Shown here piece by piece: positions 35,736-44,753 of a stretch of DNA of 64,000 nt. Under the pieces are notes generated by a model, which was not told where the DNA came from, ran no database searches, and saw only the letters and a list, made by a program, of their open reading frames with translations. Position 1 is the first letter of the stretch; each line of letters starts with the position of its first letter. The stretch covers positions 124,001-188,000 of the forward strand of contig CAYZXT010000002.1 in NCBI GenBank assembly GCA_964482515.1, written 5' to 3'. Origin of the DNA: CAYZXT01 sp964482515. Lineage in GTDB: Bacteria > Elusimicrobiota > Elusimicrobia > FEN-1173. A program made the translations under genes and the position numbers.

Positions 35736-37421
35736 ATGCCCAAAACGATCACCAGCGACTTCCTCATCATCGGCAGCGGCATCGCCGGCCTTTCCCTGGC
35801 GCTCAAAGCGTCCAAGTTCGGCTCCGTGTCATTGGTGACCAAACGCGAGATTTTCGAGTCCGCCACGGCGAACGCCCAGGGCGGACTGGCTGTCGTGATT
35901 TCCGCCGAAGACTCATTTGAAGAACACGTGAAAGACACGCTGAAGGCAGGCGGCGGGCTGTGCCACGAAGACATCGTCCGGAAGGTCGTGACGGAAGCGC
36001 CCGCCCGGCTGCAGGACCTGATCGATTGGGGCGTGAACTTCGCGGAGAGCGAGACGCGGCTTCCGTCGGAAGAGCTGAAGTTCGAGCTCGGTCTGGAAGG
36101 CGGGCACACGCACCGCCGGATTTTGCATGTCGGCGATTACACGGGCCACGCCATCGAACAGGTCCTGGTGGACCGCGCGCGCGCCGAGCCCCGGATAAAA
36201 ATCTACGAACACCATTTCGCCATCGACCTGATCACGCTGAAGCACGCGGAGGAACTGCAAGATGGAAGCTTCCGCCCCGTCCGACAGAAGGGGACGTTGC
36301 CTGGAGGCAACGCCTGCGCCGGGGCCTATGTGCTGGAAGCGGAGACCGGCGAGGTCCACACGTTCCTCGCGCGGGCCACGGCGCTCTGCACGGGCGGAGC
36401 GGGCAAGGTCTATCTCTATACGTCCAACCCGGACGTGGCCACGGGCGACGGCATGGCCATGGCCTATCGCGCCGGCGCGCGGCTGGCCAACATGGAGTTC
36501 GTGCAATTCCATCCGACCTGTTTGTATCAGCCCAAGGCCAAAAACTTCCTGATCTCCGAAGCGCTGCGCGGCGAAGGCGCGATATTGAAAAACCGCCACG
36601 GCGAACGGTTCGTTCAGAAGGTGGATCCGCGGGCGGAACTGGCGCCCCGGGACATCGTGGCCCGCGCCATCGACGCGGAACTGAAGCGCACGGGCGACGA
36701 CTGCGTGTTCCTGGACATCACCCACCGCGGCGCGGATTTCATCCGCCGCCGGTTTCCTCGGATCTATGAGCGCTGCGGGACATTCGGCATCGACATCACG
36801 GTCCAGCCGATCCCCGTCGTTCCCGCGGCCCACTACTTCTGCGGCGGCATCGTGACCGACGATCGCGGCCAAACCACCATCCCGCGGCTGGCGGCGGTGG
36901 GCGAGGCGGCCTGCACCGGTTTGCACGGCGCCAACCGCCTGGCGTCCAACTCCTTGCCCGAAGCGTTGGTCTTCGCCCACGCGGTTTCGGAAGCGTGGAG
37001 GGAATTGAAGGATGCGGACTTCCCCATCGCCGCGAAGGACGCTCCGCCCTGGAACCCCGGCCGCGCCCGCAACCCCGACGAGCAGGTGGTGATCCGCCAG
37101 GTCTGGGAAGAAATCCGCCGCTTCATGTGGAATTATGTCGGCATCGCGCGCACGACCCAGCGGCTGGAGCGCGCCAAACGCCGCATGGACCTTCTGCGGG
37201 TCGAGATCCAGGAGCAATATTGGGACTTCCATGTGACGCCGGACCTTTTGGAGCTGCGCGACATCGCCGTGGTGGCGGAGCAGGTGATCCGCTGCGCCCT
37301 GTCGCGGAAGGAATCCCGCGGCCTGCACTATACCCTGGACCATCCGCAGTCCGATGAAGGGCAGCTGAGAGATACGTTCGTCGAACAATCCGTGGCCGAA
37401 CCCTGGCTGGCGGAACGATAA
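35736..37421 (+). CDS. nadB: L-aspartate oxidase
   Basis: A 561-aa flavoprotein that oxidises aspartate to iminoaspartate, the first step of de novo NAD synthesis. FAD-binding DFLIIGSGIAGLSLALKA is at the N-terminus; TANAQGGLAVV, GGHTHRRILHVGDYTG, QFHPTCL, and AAHYFCGGIVTDDRGQT with ACTGLHGANRLASNSLPEALVF complete the fold. The active-site pattern fits aspartate oxidase rather than succinate dehydrogenase flavoprotein. The nadA and nadC genes are not in this window. Confidence 0.94.
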   Translation: MPKTITSDFLIIGSGIAGLSLALKASKFGSVSLVTKREIFESATANAQGGLAVVISAEDSFEEHVKDTLKAGGGLCHEDIVRKVVTEAPARLQDLIDWGVNFAESETRLPSEELKFELGLEGGHTHRRILHVGDYTGHAIEQVLVDRARAEPRIKIYEHHFAIDLITLKHAEELQDGSFRPVRQKGTLPGGNACAGAYVLEAETGEVHTFLARATALCTGGAGKVYLYTSNPDVATGDGMAMAYRAGARLANMEFVQFHPTCLYQPKAKNFLISEALRGEGAILKNRHGERFVQKVDPRAELAPRDIVARAIDAELKRTGDDCVFLDITHRGADFIRRRFPRIYERCGTFGIDITVQPIPVVPAAHYFCGGIVTDDRGQTTIPRLAAVGEAACTGLHGANRLASNSLPEALVFAHAVSEAWRELKDADFPIAAKDAPPWNPGRARNPDEQVVIRQVWEEIRRFMWNYVGIARTTQRLERAKRRMDLLRVEIQEQYWDFHVTPDLLELRDIAVVAEQVIRCALSRKESRGLHYTLDHPQSDEGQLRDTFVEQSVAEPWLAER

Positions 37422-37433
37422 CAAGGAGCCGAC

Positions 37434-37736
37434 ATGGCGCTGAAAGAATGCAAGAATTTGACCGAGGTTCGCGAGCAAGTGGACGACATCGACGCGCGCC
37501 TGGTGAGGCTCATCGCCCAACGGGCGAGTTACGTCCGGCAGGCCGCCAGGTTTAAAAAGAGCGCGCAGGACGTGAAAGCGCCGGCGCGGATGCAGCAGGT
37601 TTTGGAGAACGTCCGTAATTTAGCGAAGATCAACGGGCTGGACCCGGATTTGGTGGAAGAGGTCTATCACATCCTCATCACGAAGCTCACCGAGGAAGAA
37701 ATGGCGGTGTTTGAGCAAGAGAAGGAACCAAAGTAA
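37434..37736 (+). CDS. Chorismate mutase-like AroQ domain protein
   Basis: A 100-aa all-helical protein of the AroQ/chorismate mutase type II fold. The N-terminal VREQVDDIDARLVRLIAQRASYVRQAARFKKS pattern (Asp-Arg-Leu-Ile-Arg type) matches chorismate mutase or isochorismate pyruvate lyase (PchB-like) helices, with active-site residues expected at the Arg and Lys in this helix. It converts chorismate to prephenate in the usual case; the lyase function cannot be excluded. An AAGGAG stands just before the start, 12 bp after nadB. Confidence 0.75.
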   Translation: MALKECKNLTEVREQVDDIDARLVRLIAQRASYVRQAARFKKSAQDVKAPARMQQVLENVRNLAKINGLDPDLVEEVYHILITKLTEEEMAVFEQEKEPK

Positions 37737-37779
37737 CACGCCTGCGTTATAACATTACCCATTGAATTTTTGAGGACAC

Positions 37780-40638
37780 ATGGAATCCGACGTCATCCGC
37801 ATCCGCGGCGCCCGTGAGCACAATCTCAAAAACATCACGCTGGAGATCCCCCGCAACAAGCTGGTGGTGATCACCGGGCTCTCCGGCTCCGGCAAGAGCT
37901 CCCTGGCCTTCGACACGATCTACGCCGAAGGGCAGCGCCGCTACGTCGAGAGCTTGTCGGCCTACGCCCGGCAGTTCCTGGAGTTGATGGAAAAACCGGA
38001 CGTCGACCTGATCGAAGGTTTGTCTCCCGCTATAGCGATCGAACAGCGCGCGCCGTCGCATAACCCGCGCTCCACGGTCGGCACGGTCACCGAGATCTAC
38101 GATTACCTCCGCCTCCTCTTCGCCCGCATCGGCGTTCCCCATTGCCCGCAGTGCGGCCGCGAAATCAAACCCCAATCCGCCACGCAGATCATCAACGAAG
38201 TCACGAAACAGCACTCCGGCCAGAAAATCCAGGTCCTGTCGCCGCTCATCCAGGGCCGCACGGGGACTTACGAAGAACTTTTCGCGCGCTACAAGAAACT
38301 GGGCTACGTCCGAGTCCGCGTCGATGGGAAGGTCCACGACCTGGAAAATAAGATCAAACTGGACCGCTACAAGAAGCACACCATCGAGCTGGTGGTGGAC
38401 CGGATCCAGGTGTCGCCCGAGGGCCGGGAGCGTTTGGCGGATTCCATTGAAACCGCCCTGAAGGAATCCCGGGGATTGGTGTTGATCCAGCCCGAAGGTT
38501 CAAAGGACCCAGGCCAGCTTTTTTCCGAACACCACGCCTGCCCCCATTGCGGCATCAGCCTGCCGGACATCGAACCGCGGCTGTTTTCCTTCAACAGCCC
38601 CTACGGCGCCTGCGCGGAGTGCGACGGGTTGGGCGTGAAGCTGGAGATCACGGAAGATCTGGTGGTCCTCGATCCTTCGGTGTCGATCCGCGACGGCGCC
38701 CTCAGCGCCTGGTCCGACCCGGTCACCACGCGGACGAACCGCTGGAAAAAATCCTGGGCCGGCTATTACGACGAGATTTTATCGGAAGTCTGCCGCCGCC
38801 ACAAAATCCCCATGGACCGCCCCTGGAACCTGCTCTCGAAGGAGCACCAGAGGATGCTGCTGCACGGCGGCGTCGAACATAAGTCCCCTTGGTCCAAGAA
38901 AGAAACCGAATTCGAAGGCGTCATCCCGAACTTGCAGCGGCGTTATAAGGAATCCGAATCGGAGTTCGTGAAAGAGGAAGTGCGCGACCGTTTCATGCGC
39001 AGCCGGACCTGTCCTCTCTGCAAAGGCGCGCGCCTGAAGACCGAGGCGCTGGCCGTGACCGTCGGGAAGAAGTCCATCGCGGACGTCACGCACTTCAGCG
39101 TGAAGGACGCCCAAATGTTTTTCCAGGGATTGGAATTCACGGACCGCGAGAAACTGGTGGGACGGCAGATCATGAAGGAAATCCAGTCGCGGCTGAACTT
39201 CCTGGTGGACGTGGGGTTGGACTACGTGAACTTGAACCGCGAGTCCGCCACCCTGGCGGGCGGCGAGGCCCAGCGCATCCATCTGGCGACGCAGATCGGA
39301 TCGGGGCTCGTCGGCGTTTTGTACGTGCTGGACGAACCCACCATCGGGCTGCATCCGCGCGACAATCAGAGGTTGTTGGCGACGCTTTTGCATCTGCGGG
39401 ACCTGGGAAACACGCTGGTCGTGGTGGAGCACGACGAGGACACCATTCGCGCCGCGGACTGGGTGGTGGACATCGGCCCGGGGGCGGGCGTGCACGGCGG
39501 CGAGGTCGTGGTGAGCGGCACGCTGGACGATGTGCTGAAGTCCAAGCGGTCCGTCACCGGCGCCTATTTGCGCGAGGAGCGTTTCGTCCCCCTGCCGCAG
39601 AAGCGCCGGGAACCGGGAGAACGGTTCATCGAGATCAAAGGGGCGACGCAGTTTAATCTGAAGAATGTCGACGTCAAAATACCGCTCGGGCTGTTCGTCG
39701 GCGTGACGGGCGTGTCCGGTTCGGGAAAATCGACGCTGGTGGAGGAAGTCCTCTACAAAGCCATTGCGAAAAAATTGAACGGCGCCAAGGATGAACCCGG
39801 AAAGCATAAGGCGATCAACGGTCTGGAACACATCGACAAAGTCGTGGTGGTGGACCAGACGCCCATCGGCCGCACGCCGCGGTCCAACCCGGCGACCTAC
39901 ACCGGCGCCTTCGGCTCGATCCGCGATCTTTTCGCGCAGCTCCCCGAGGCCAAGCGCCGCGGCTACATGCCCGGACGTTTTTCCTTCAACGTGAAGGGCG
40001 GACGCTGCGAGAATTGCCAGGGCGACGGCACGCTCAAGATTTCCATGCAGTTCCTGCCGGACGTCTACGTGAAATGCGAGCAATGCGCCGGCAAGCGGTT
40101 CAACCAGGAGACGCTGGAAGTGAAGTACAAGGGTAAGTCCATCGCGGACGTGCTGGAAATGCCGGTGGAGGAAGCCGTGAAGTTCTTTGAGAACATTCCG
40201 GCCGTGAGCCGGATCCTGCAGACGCTGGTGGACGTGGGGATGGAGTACGTCGCCGTGGGCCAGCCGGCCACCACGCTTTCCGGGGGCGAAGCCCAGCGCG
40301 TGAAGCTGGCGACGGAATTGTCCCGCCGCGCCACGGGCCGCACGCTCTACATTCTGGACGAACCCACCACGGGGCTGCACTTCGCGGACGTGGAGAAATT
40401 ATTGGGAGTGCTTCACCGTCTTGTGGACAGCGGAAACACCGTCTTGGTGATCGAGCACAACTTGGACGTGATCAAGACCGCGGACTGGCTTTTGGACATG
40501 GGGCCGGAGGGCGGTTCCGGCGGCGGGCAATTGGTGGCGGCGGGCACGCCCGAGGACGTCGTCGCGACGCCCGCGTCTCATACGGGGAAATATCTAAAAC
40601 CGCTCCTCGCGAAAAAACAAATCAAAGTCCTCGCTTAA
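37780..40638 (+). CDS. uvrA: Excinuclease ABC subunit A
   Basis: A 952-aa DNA damage sensor of nucleotide excision repair. Two ABC modules are visible: first Walker A GLSGSGKSSLAFDT near residue 32, second GVSGSGKSTLV near 645; signature motifs are LAGGEAQRIHLATQ and LSGGEAQRVKLATEL. Zinc modules are seen as CPHCG...CAEC and CENCQGDG...CEQCAGKRF. Length is standard for a class I UvrA. GAGG precedes the ATG. Its 3' end overlaps the convergent sigma factor gene by 17 bp. Confidence 0.97.
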   Translation: MESDVIRIRGAREHNLKNITLEIPRNKLVVITGLSGSGKSSLAFDTIYAEGQRRYVESLSAYARQFLELMEKPDVDLIEGLSPAIAIEQRAPSHNPRSTVGTVTEIYDYLRLLFARIGVPHCPQCGREIKPQSATQIINEVTKQHSGQKIQVLSPLIQGRTGTYEELFARYKKLGYVRVRVDGKVHDLENKIKLDRYKKHTIELVVDRIQVSPEGRERLADSIETALKESRGLVLIQPEGSKDPGQLFSEHHACPHCGISLPDIEPRLFSFNSPYGACAECDGLGVKLEITEDLVVLDPSVSIRDGALSAWSDPVTTRTNRWKKSWAGYYDEILSEVCRRHKIPMDRPWNLLSKEHQRMLLHGGVEHKSPWSKKETEFEGVIPNLQRRYKESESEFVKEEVRDRFMRSRTCPLCKGARLKTEALAVTVGKKSIADVTHFSVKDAQMFFQGLEFTDREKLVGRQIMKEIQSRLNFLVDVGLDYVNLNRESATLAGGEAQRIHLATQIGSGLVGVLYVLDEPTIGLHPRDNQRLLATLLHLRDLGNTLVVVEHDEDTIRAADWVVDIGPGAGVHGGEVVVSGTLDDVLKSKRSVTGAYLREERFVPLPQKRREPGERFIEIKGATQFNLKNVDVKIPLGLFVGVTGVSGSGKSTLVEEVLYKAIAKKLNGAKDEPGKHKAINGLEHIDKVVVVDQTPIGRTPRSNPATYTGAFGSIRDLFAQLPEAKRRGYMPGRFSFNVKGGRCENCQGDGTLKISMQFLPDVYVKCEQCAGKRFNQETLEVKYKGKSIADVLEMPVEEAVKFFENIPAVSRILQTLVDVGMEYVAVGQPATTLSGGEAQRVKLATELSRRATGRTLYILDEPTTGLHFADVEKLLGVLHRLVDSGNTVLVIEHNLDVIKTADWLLDMGPEGGSGGGQLVAAGTPEDVVATPASHTGKYLKPLLAKKQIKVLA

Positions 40639-41221
40639 TCTTCTCCTTCGACTGTTCTTCGAATAATTCCTTCAGCATCGCCCGCGCCCGGCGCAAACGG
40701 GCCTTCACCGAATCCAAGGAACAATCCATCACCCGCATGATCTCCTCGTAGGACAATTCCTGCGTTTCGCGCAGCGTCAGTATGGTCCGATAATCGTCCG
40801 GCAAACGGGAGAGCAGCCGATGCGCCAGCGCCGCTTTCTCCTTCGCGGCCGCCGCGGCACCTTCATCCGCGGGGCGCCCCGTCATCTTTTCCCCGCCCTG
40901 TTGTTCCACGAGCGCGTCCCAGGATTCGGTTTTGTGGCGCGCTTTCTTCCGCAGCAAATCCATACAGTGGTTGTAGGCGATGCGCGTCAACCAGGTTGAA
41001 AAGCGGGAGTTGCCTTTGAATCCCGGCAGGGAACGGTAAGCCTTGACGAAAACGTCCTGCGCGGCGTCTTCGGCTTCCGTAGGGTTGGAGAGCAAGGAGA
41101 GACAGAACGTGTAGATGTGGTCCATGTTCGCGCGGATCAACCCAGCATAGGCTTCCTTGTTCCCGGACAGCACGGACCGGACAAGATCAAGATCGGATTC
41201 AGGAGGGAGCGCGTCGGTCAT
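40622..41221 (-). CDS. ECF-type RNA polymerase sigma factor
   Basis: A 199-aa extracytoplasmic-function sigma factor. Region 2 covers about residues 14-90 (AEDAAQDVFVKAYRSLPGFKGN, FSTWLTRIAYNHCMDLLR) and region 4 about 138-190 (LPDDYRTILTLRETQELSYEEIMRVMDCSLDSVKARLRRAR). The linker is long and Ala-rich. There is no adjacent anti-sigma gene in this window; a DUF393 protein and a Spy-like periplasmic protein lie just upstream on the same strand. A possible ECF-type promoter stands before the Spy-like gene, so that gene may be a target. Confidence 0.9.
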   Translation of the reverse strand: MTDALPPESDLDLVRSVLSGNKEAYAGLIRANMDHIYTFCLSLLSNPTEAEDAAQDVFVKAYRSLPGFKGNSRFSTWLTRIAYNHCMDLLRKKARHKTESWDALVEQQGGEKMTGRPADEGAAAAAKEKAALAHRLLSRLPDDYRTILTLRETQELSYEEIMRVMDCSLDSVKARLRRARAMLKELFEEQSKEKIKRGL

Positions 41222-41257
41222 ATATGTAGGATGATCATACCATTCATTGTTGAAGTC

Positions 41258-41653
41258 TTAAAAACGGGAGAAGAACGGCCTGTTCCGCGCCACGAACTTG
41301 TACGCCAGTTCGCTCAGCGGGGCGAAGCCGGGGAAGGTTTTGTACAGGCCGTAAATCCAGGCTTTTCCGGGCGCGAGGGAAAGCGACTTAAAGACAGCGC
41401 CCGCGCCGGAAAGAACGCTCCCATCGGGTTCGATCAACTGCACCGATTGGGCGAAGTTGTTTTGCGGGATTTCCGGATACCGACCCGCGACCCGCTGCGA
41501 TGGCTCGTAGTCCACGCGGCCCTTCGTCATGGCGTTCCAGCGCACGATCCAACGCCGGCAGACCCCGCAATCGCCGTCGAAGATCATCAGCGGTTTGGGC
41601 GGCGTCGTCGCCACGCGGATCGCTGTGCGCTCGGAGTGGTGTCCCATAATCAT
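41258..41653 (-). CDS. DUF393 (YuxK-like) thioredoxin-fold protein
   Basis: A 131-aa DUF393 protein. The signature is FDGDCGVCRRWIVRWNAMTKGRVDY, with a CxxC-like DCGVC site that suggests thiol-disulfide chemistry, plus GAGAVFKSL and a C-terminal amphipathic region ending FSRF. No export signal is visible. It precedes the ECF sigma gene by 36 bp on the same strand, so it may be its co-transcribed partner. The function of DUF393 proteins is not established. Confidence 0.8.
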   Translation of the reverse strand: MIMGHHSERTAIRVATTPPKPLMIFDGDCGVCRRWIVRWNAMTKGRVDYEPSQRVAGRYPEIPQNNFAQSVQLIEPDGSVLSGAGAVFKSLSLAPGKAWIYGLYKTFPGFAPLSELAYKFVARNRPFFSRF

Positions 41654-41670
41654 ATCTTACTCAATAAAGA

Positions 41671-41707
41671 AACCTCCGCCCGGAATGTCCGAACGGAGGT
41701 TTTTTTT
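41671..41707 (-). terminator. Bidirectional-looking intrinsic terminator
   Basis: AACCTCCG (41671-41678) pairs with CGGAGGTT (41694-41701) and an inner CGGA-ATG-TCCG (41681-41691) extends the hairpin. On the minus strand the tail TCTTTATT ends transcription of the Spy-like gene; on the plus strand a run of eight T residues follows. It separates the Spy-like gene from DUF393. Confidence 0.75.
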
Positions 41708-41747
41708 GAATGGGCGTTTAGTTTTAATTTCTTCCGGGGAAAAGAGT

Positions 41748-42107
41748 CTATTTGGATGCGGACGGGCAGCAGGAATCGGCTTTTTTCCCCTCGCCGATGG
41801 CGCACATTTTCTGGTATTTGGCTTTTTGTTTTTCGTTCAGGATGGGAAGGATCTTTTCGTCCAGGACATTGCATTCTTCCATGGTCATCTGCGTCTTGCC
41901 GGCCATGCCTTCGTCCAGGACCGATTTCACTTGAGACTGCTGGTCTTTGCTCAGGGAGAGTTTTTTGGTGAGCTTGCTTAATTTATCGGCCGCGGACATG
42001 TCGCAGGCCTTCCCGTCCATATGGGCGAGGATCGGAGACACATTTATGGTATAGAAAGATGCGGTCAGCATCGAAACAACGGCGGCGAAGACGAACTTTT
42101 TCATCAT
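41748..42107 (-). CDS. CpxP/Spy-like (LTxxQ-type) periplasmic protein
   Basis: A 119-aa exported helical protein. A signal peptide (MMKKFVFAAVVSMLTASFYT) is followed by two helical repeats of the LTxxQ kind: LSLSKDQQSQVKSVLDEGMAGKTQ and ILPILNEKQKAKYQKMCA. It has cysteines and a His in the mature part (HMDGKACDM, ECNVL, KMCA, SCCPSA), which could bind metal. CpxP and Spy relatives act as stress-induced periplasmic chaperones or metal-responsive regulators. A GGAGGG precedes the ATG. It faces rfbC divergently and is upstream of an ECF sigma gene. Confidence 0.7.
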   Translation of the reverse strand: MMKKFVFAAVVSMLTASFYTINVSPILAHMDGKACDMSAADKLSKLTKKLSLSKDQQSQVKSVLDEGMAGKTQMTMEECNVLDEKILPILNEKQKAKYQKMCAIGEGKKADSCCPSASK

Positions 42108-42148
42108 GGGGTTCCCTCCGTGGGTTGGATAAAAATTGCTTTTCTATG

Positions 42149-42174
42149 TAACAGGGGTGATGCGAAGAAGTTCC
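42149..42174 (-). promoter_or_regulatory. Candidate ECF sigma promoter of the Spy-like gene
   Basis: On the minus strand GGAAC (42170-42174) is followed after 17 bp by GTTA (42149-42152), matching the GGAAC-N16/17-GTT form of several ECF promoters, about 40 bp before the start codon at 42107. The match is short, so it is tentative. Confidence 0.45.
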
Positions 42175-42186
42175 CTTCCGCGGAAC

Positions 42187-42216
42187 TTTACCGATATCGT
42201 CGGGAAAAGTTATAAT
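42187..42216 (+). promoter_or_regulatory. Candidate promoter of rfbC
   Basis: TTTACC (42187-42192), 18-bp spacer, TATAAT (42211-42216). The -10 box is perfect and the -35 is weak. A start near 42223 leaves a leader of about 70 nt. Confidence 0.5.
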
Positions 42217-42295
42217 TGTCCCCGTGCCAACCTGCAAACTTACGTTGGCCCTCTTCCGACAGGCGGAGGACCGTGCTTAGAGGCGAGGCGGCAAC

Positions 42296-42871
42296 ATGAA
42301 CTTCGTGAAAACAAAACTTCCCGGCGTGATCGTCATCGAGCCCGACGTGCATCGCGACGCCCGGGGTTTTTTCATTGAGACCTACCATCGCAAGAAGTAC
42401 GCCGCCGGCGGCATCCCCGGACCCTTCGTCCAAGACAATCATTCCAAATCGACGAAGGGAATCCTGCGCGGAATGCACGCCCAGCTTAAACATCCCCAGG
42501 GCAAACTGATCCGCGTTCTCCGGGGTGAGATTTTCGATGTGGCGGTGGATATTCGCAAAGGGTCCCCAACCTTCGCGCAATGGGTGGGCGCGACCATTTC
42601 CGCGGACAACTTCAAACAGATTTATGTTCCCCCCGGTTGCGCCCACGGGTTCGTGGTGCTCAGTGATATCGCGGAGGTGGAGTATAAGTGCACCGAACTG
42701 TATGATCCTTCGGACGAACTGCGCCTTTTATGGAATGACCCTCAAATCAGCATACAATGGCCCATCAAAGACCCCATCCTTTCGGAGAAAGACCTGAATG
42801 CCCCAACCCTTGAGGCTCTTGGCAATAGTCTTCCCGCATACAAAGAAACGCCCTACAGCACGCGAATATAA
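42296..42871 (+). CDS. rfbC: dTDP-4-dehydrorhamnose 3,5-epimerase
   Basis: A 191-aa cupin-type epimerase of dTDP-rhamnose synthesis. The catalytic His lies in DNHSKSTKGILRGMHAQ, followed by KLIRVLRGEIFDVAVDIRKGSPTF and PPGCAHGFVVLSD. The rest of the pathway (rfbA, rfbB, rfbD) is not here, so the gene stands alone between the Spy-like gene and mnmG. GAGG lies before the ATG. Some relatives act on other dTDP-sugars; the catalytic residues seen fit the rhamnose enzyme. Confidence 0.9.
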   Translation: MNFVKTKLPGVIVIEPDVHRDARGFFIETYHRKKYAAGGIPGPFVQDNHSKSTKGILRGMHAQLKHPQGKLIRVLRGEIFDVAVDIRKGSPTFAQWVGATISADNFKQIYVPPGCAHGFVVLSDIAEVEYKCTELYDPSDELRLLWNDPQISIQWPIKDPILSEKDLNAPTLEALGNSLPAYKETPYSTRI

Positions 42872-42898
42872 TAAACGAGACGATTTCTAGATACAAAC

Positions 42899-44746
42899 AT
42901 GACACAGCCTTTTGAAATCATCGTTGTCGGTGCCGGGCATGCGTCCATTGAGGCGGCTTTGGCCGGGGCGCGCTCCGGTTTTGCCACCGCGTTGGTCACC
43001 ATGGACAAAGCCAAGATCGGCCAAATGTCCTGCAATCCCGCGGTGGGCGGCGTGGGCAAAGGACAGGTTGTGCGCGAACTGGACGCTCTGGGCGGGGAAA
43101 TGGCCCGTGCCACGGACCGCGCCGGCCTGCAGTTTAAAATGCTCAACCGCGGCAAGGGGCCGGCTGTCTGGAGTCCCCGGGCCCAGTGCGACCGGGCGCT
43201 TTACCGCGAGGCGATGACGGGTGTGGTCTTGAACCAGCCCCATCTGACCGTCATCGAGGACGAAGTCATTGAAATTTCCGTCGAGAACGGCCGCGTCCAA
43301 GGCGTTTTTTTGCGTCGCGCGGGGAGGCTTCCCGCGCGGATCGTCATCCTCGGCACCGGGACGTTCATGCAGGGTTTGCTGCATTGCGGTCTGCGCCAGA
43401 CGCCGGGCGGCCGCATCGGCGAGGCCCCGTCCTCCGGGTTGTCCGGCAACTTACGAGCCCTGGGGTTTGAGGTCGGCCGGTTGAAAACCGGCACGCCGCC
43501 GCGCCTCGACGGCTCCACCATCGACTATTCGAGATGCAACCTGGCGCCGGGCGACGATCCCCCCATCCCCATGTCCCATTTCACACGGGAGTTGACGCAA
43601 AAGCAGCTTCCCTGCTGGCTCACGCGCACGACGGAAAAGACCCATGAGATCATCCGCAACAACCTTGATCGTTCGCCGCTTTATTCCGGCGTCATCCACT
43701 CCGTTGGCCCGCGCTATTGTCCGTCGATCGAGGACAAGGTCGTCAAGTTCCCCCACCACTCGTCGCACCATATTTTCGTTGAGCCGGAGGGCTTTCATAC
43801 GACGGAAATTTATCCCAACGGCATTTCCACTAGTCTGCCGGAGGACGTGCAGGAAAAAATCGTCCACAGCATTCCGGGCTTTGAGAACGCGAAGTTCGTC
43901 CGTTATGGGTACGCCGTGGAATATGATTATTGCCCGCCGACGCAGCTGAAGCCGACGCTGGAGACCAAGGCCGTGGACGGACTGTTCTTCGCCGGGCAGA
44001 TCAACGGAACGACGGGATATGAAGAGGCGGCGGGCCAAGGCATGATGGCGGGGATCAACGCCGTCCTCAAGCTTCGCAACGAAGCGCCCCTGGTTTTGCG
44101 GCGCGATGAAGCCTACATCGGCGTGATGATCGATGACTTGGTGACCAAAGGGACGGAGGAGCCTTACCGCCTGATGACGTCCCGGGCGGAATACCGGTTA
44201 TTGCTGCGCTGGGACAACGCGGACCTCCGTTTGATGGATTACGGCCGCCGGGTTGGATTGATTTCGAATATAGTTTACGAGGCGTTTTGTGAATATCGCC
44301 TCCATGTGACCGACGCGGTCCGAAACGCTTTACCGGATGATGCGGAATCACGTTATTTGGAGGACGCCTTGCCCGATCCGGTGGAGGCCAGCTACGATCC
44401 GATTTTATCGGACCCGCTTCCCGCGGATCTTTGGCAGGAGGATCATATCGACCGCCAGGCCCACATTGAGAAAACCTACTGGGGATACATCAAGCGCCAG
44501 GCGCAGGACATCGGCAAATTCCGAAAAATGGAATCCCGCCGCATTCCGTCGGACGTCGATTACGATTCCATCGGAAGCCTTCTGACGGAAGCCCGGCAGA
44601 AACTAAAAAAAGTGAAGCCGGAATCTCTGGGACAGGCGGCGCGGATCCCGGGCGTGACGCCCTCGGACGTCGGCGTGCTGATGGTCCATTTGGAAAAAGT
44701 GCGTCGCAGCAGGCAGGAACCTGAAGCTATTCCCGGGATTTCATAG
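42899..44746 (+). CDS. mnmG: tRNA uridine 5-carboxymethylaminomethyl modification enzyme
   Basis: A 615-aa FAD enzyme that with MnmE modifies U34 of several tRNAs. FAD motif IVVGAGHASIEAALAG, catalytic-site segments MSCNPAVGGVGKGQ and CWLTRTTEKTHEII, and the GQINGTTGYEEAAGQGMMAG motif are present. The usual HAGCEAA near the N-terminus reads HASIEAA, a minor change. MnmG next to RsmG and ParA/ParB is the conserved gidA-gidB-parAB order next to the replication origin. mnmE is not present in this window. Confidence 0.95.
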   Translation: MTQPFEIIVVGAGHASIEAALAGARSGFATALVTMDKAKIGQMSCNPAVGGVGKGQVVRELDALGGEMARATDRAGLQFKMLNRGKGPAVWSPRAQCDRALYREAMTGVVLNQPHLTVIEDEVIEISVENGRVQGVFLRRAGRLPARIVILGTGTFMQGLLHCGLRQTPGGRIGEAPSSGLSGNLRALGFEVGRLKTGTPPRLDGSTIDYSRCNLAPGDDPPIPMSHFTRELTQKQLPCWLTRTTEKTHEIIRNNLDRSPLYSGVIHSVGPRYCPSIEDKVVKFPHHSSHHIFVEPEGFHTTEIYPNGISTSLPEDVQEKIVHSIPGFENAKFVRYGYAVEYDYCPPTQLKPTLETKAVDGLFFAGQINGTTGYEEAAGQGMMAGINAVLKLRNEAPLVLRRDEAYIGVMIDDLVTKGTEEPYRLMTSRAEYRLLLRWDNADLRLMDYGRRVGLISNIVYEAFCEYRLHVTDAVRNALPDDAESRYLEDALPDPVEASYDPILSDPLPADLWQEDHIDRQAHIEKTYWGYIKRQAQDIGKFRKMESRRIPSDVDYDSIGSLLTEARQKLKKVKPESLGQAARIPGVTPSDVGVLMVHLEKVRRSRQEPEAIPGIS

Positions 44747-44753
44747 CCGCGTC

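Noticed and set aside
38779..40380. A 533-codon frame opposite uvrA
   Set aside because: Antisense shadow of uvrA, whose ABC and zinc motifs are all on the plus strand.
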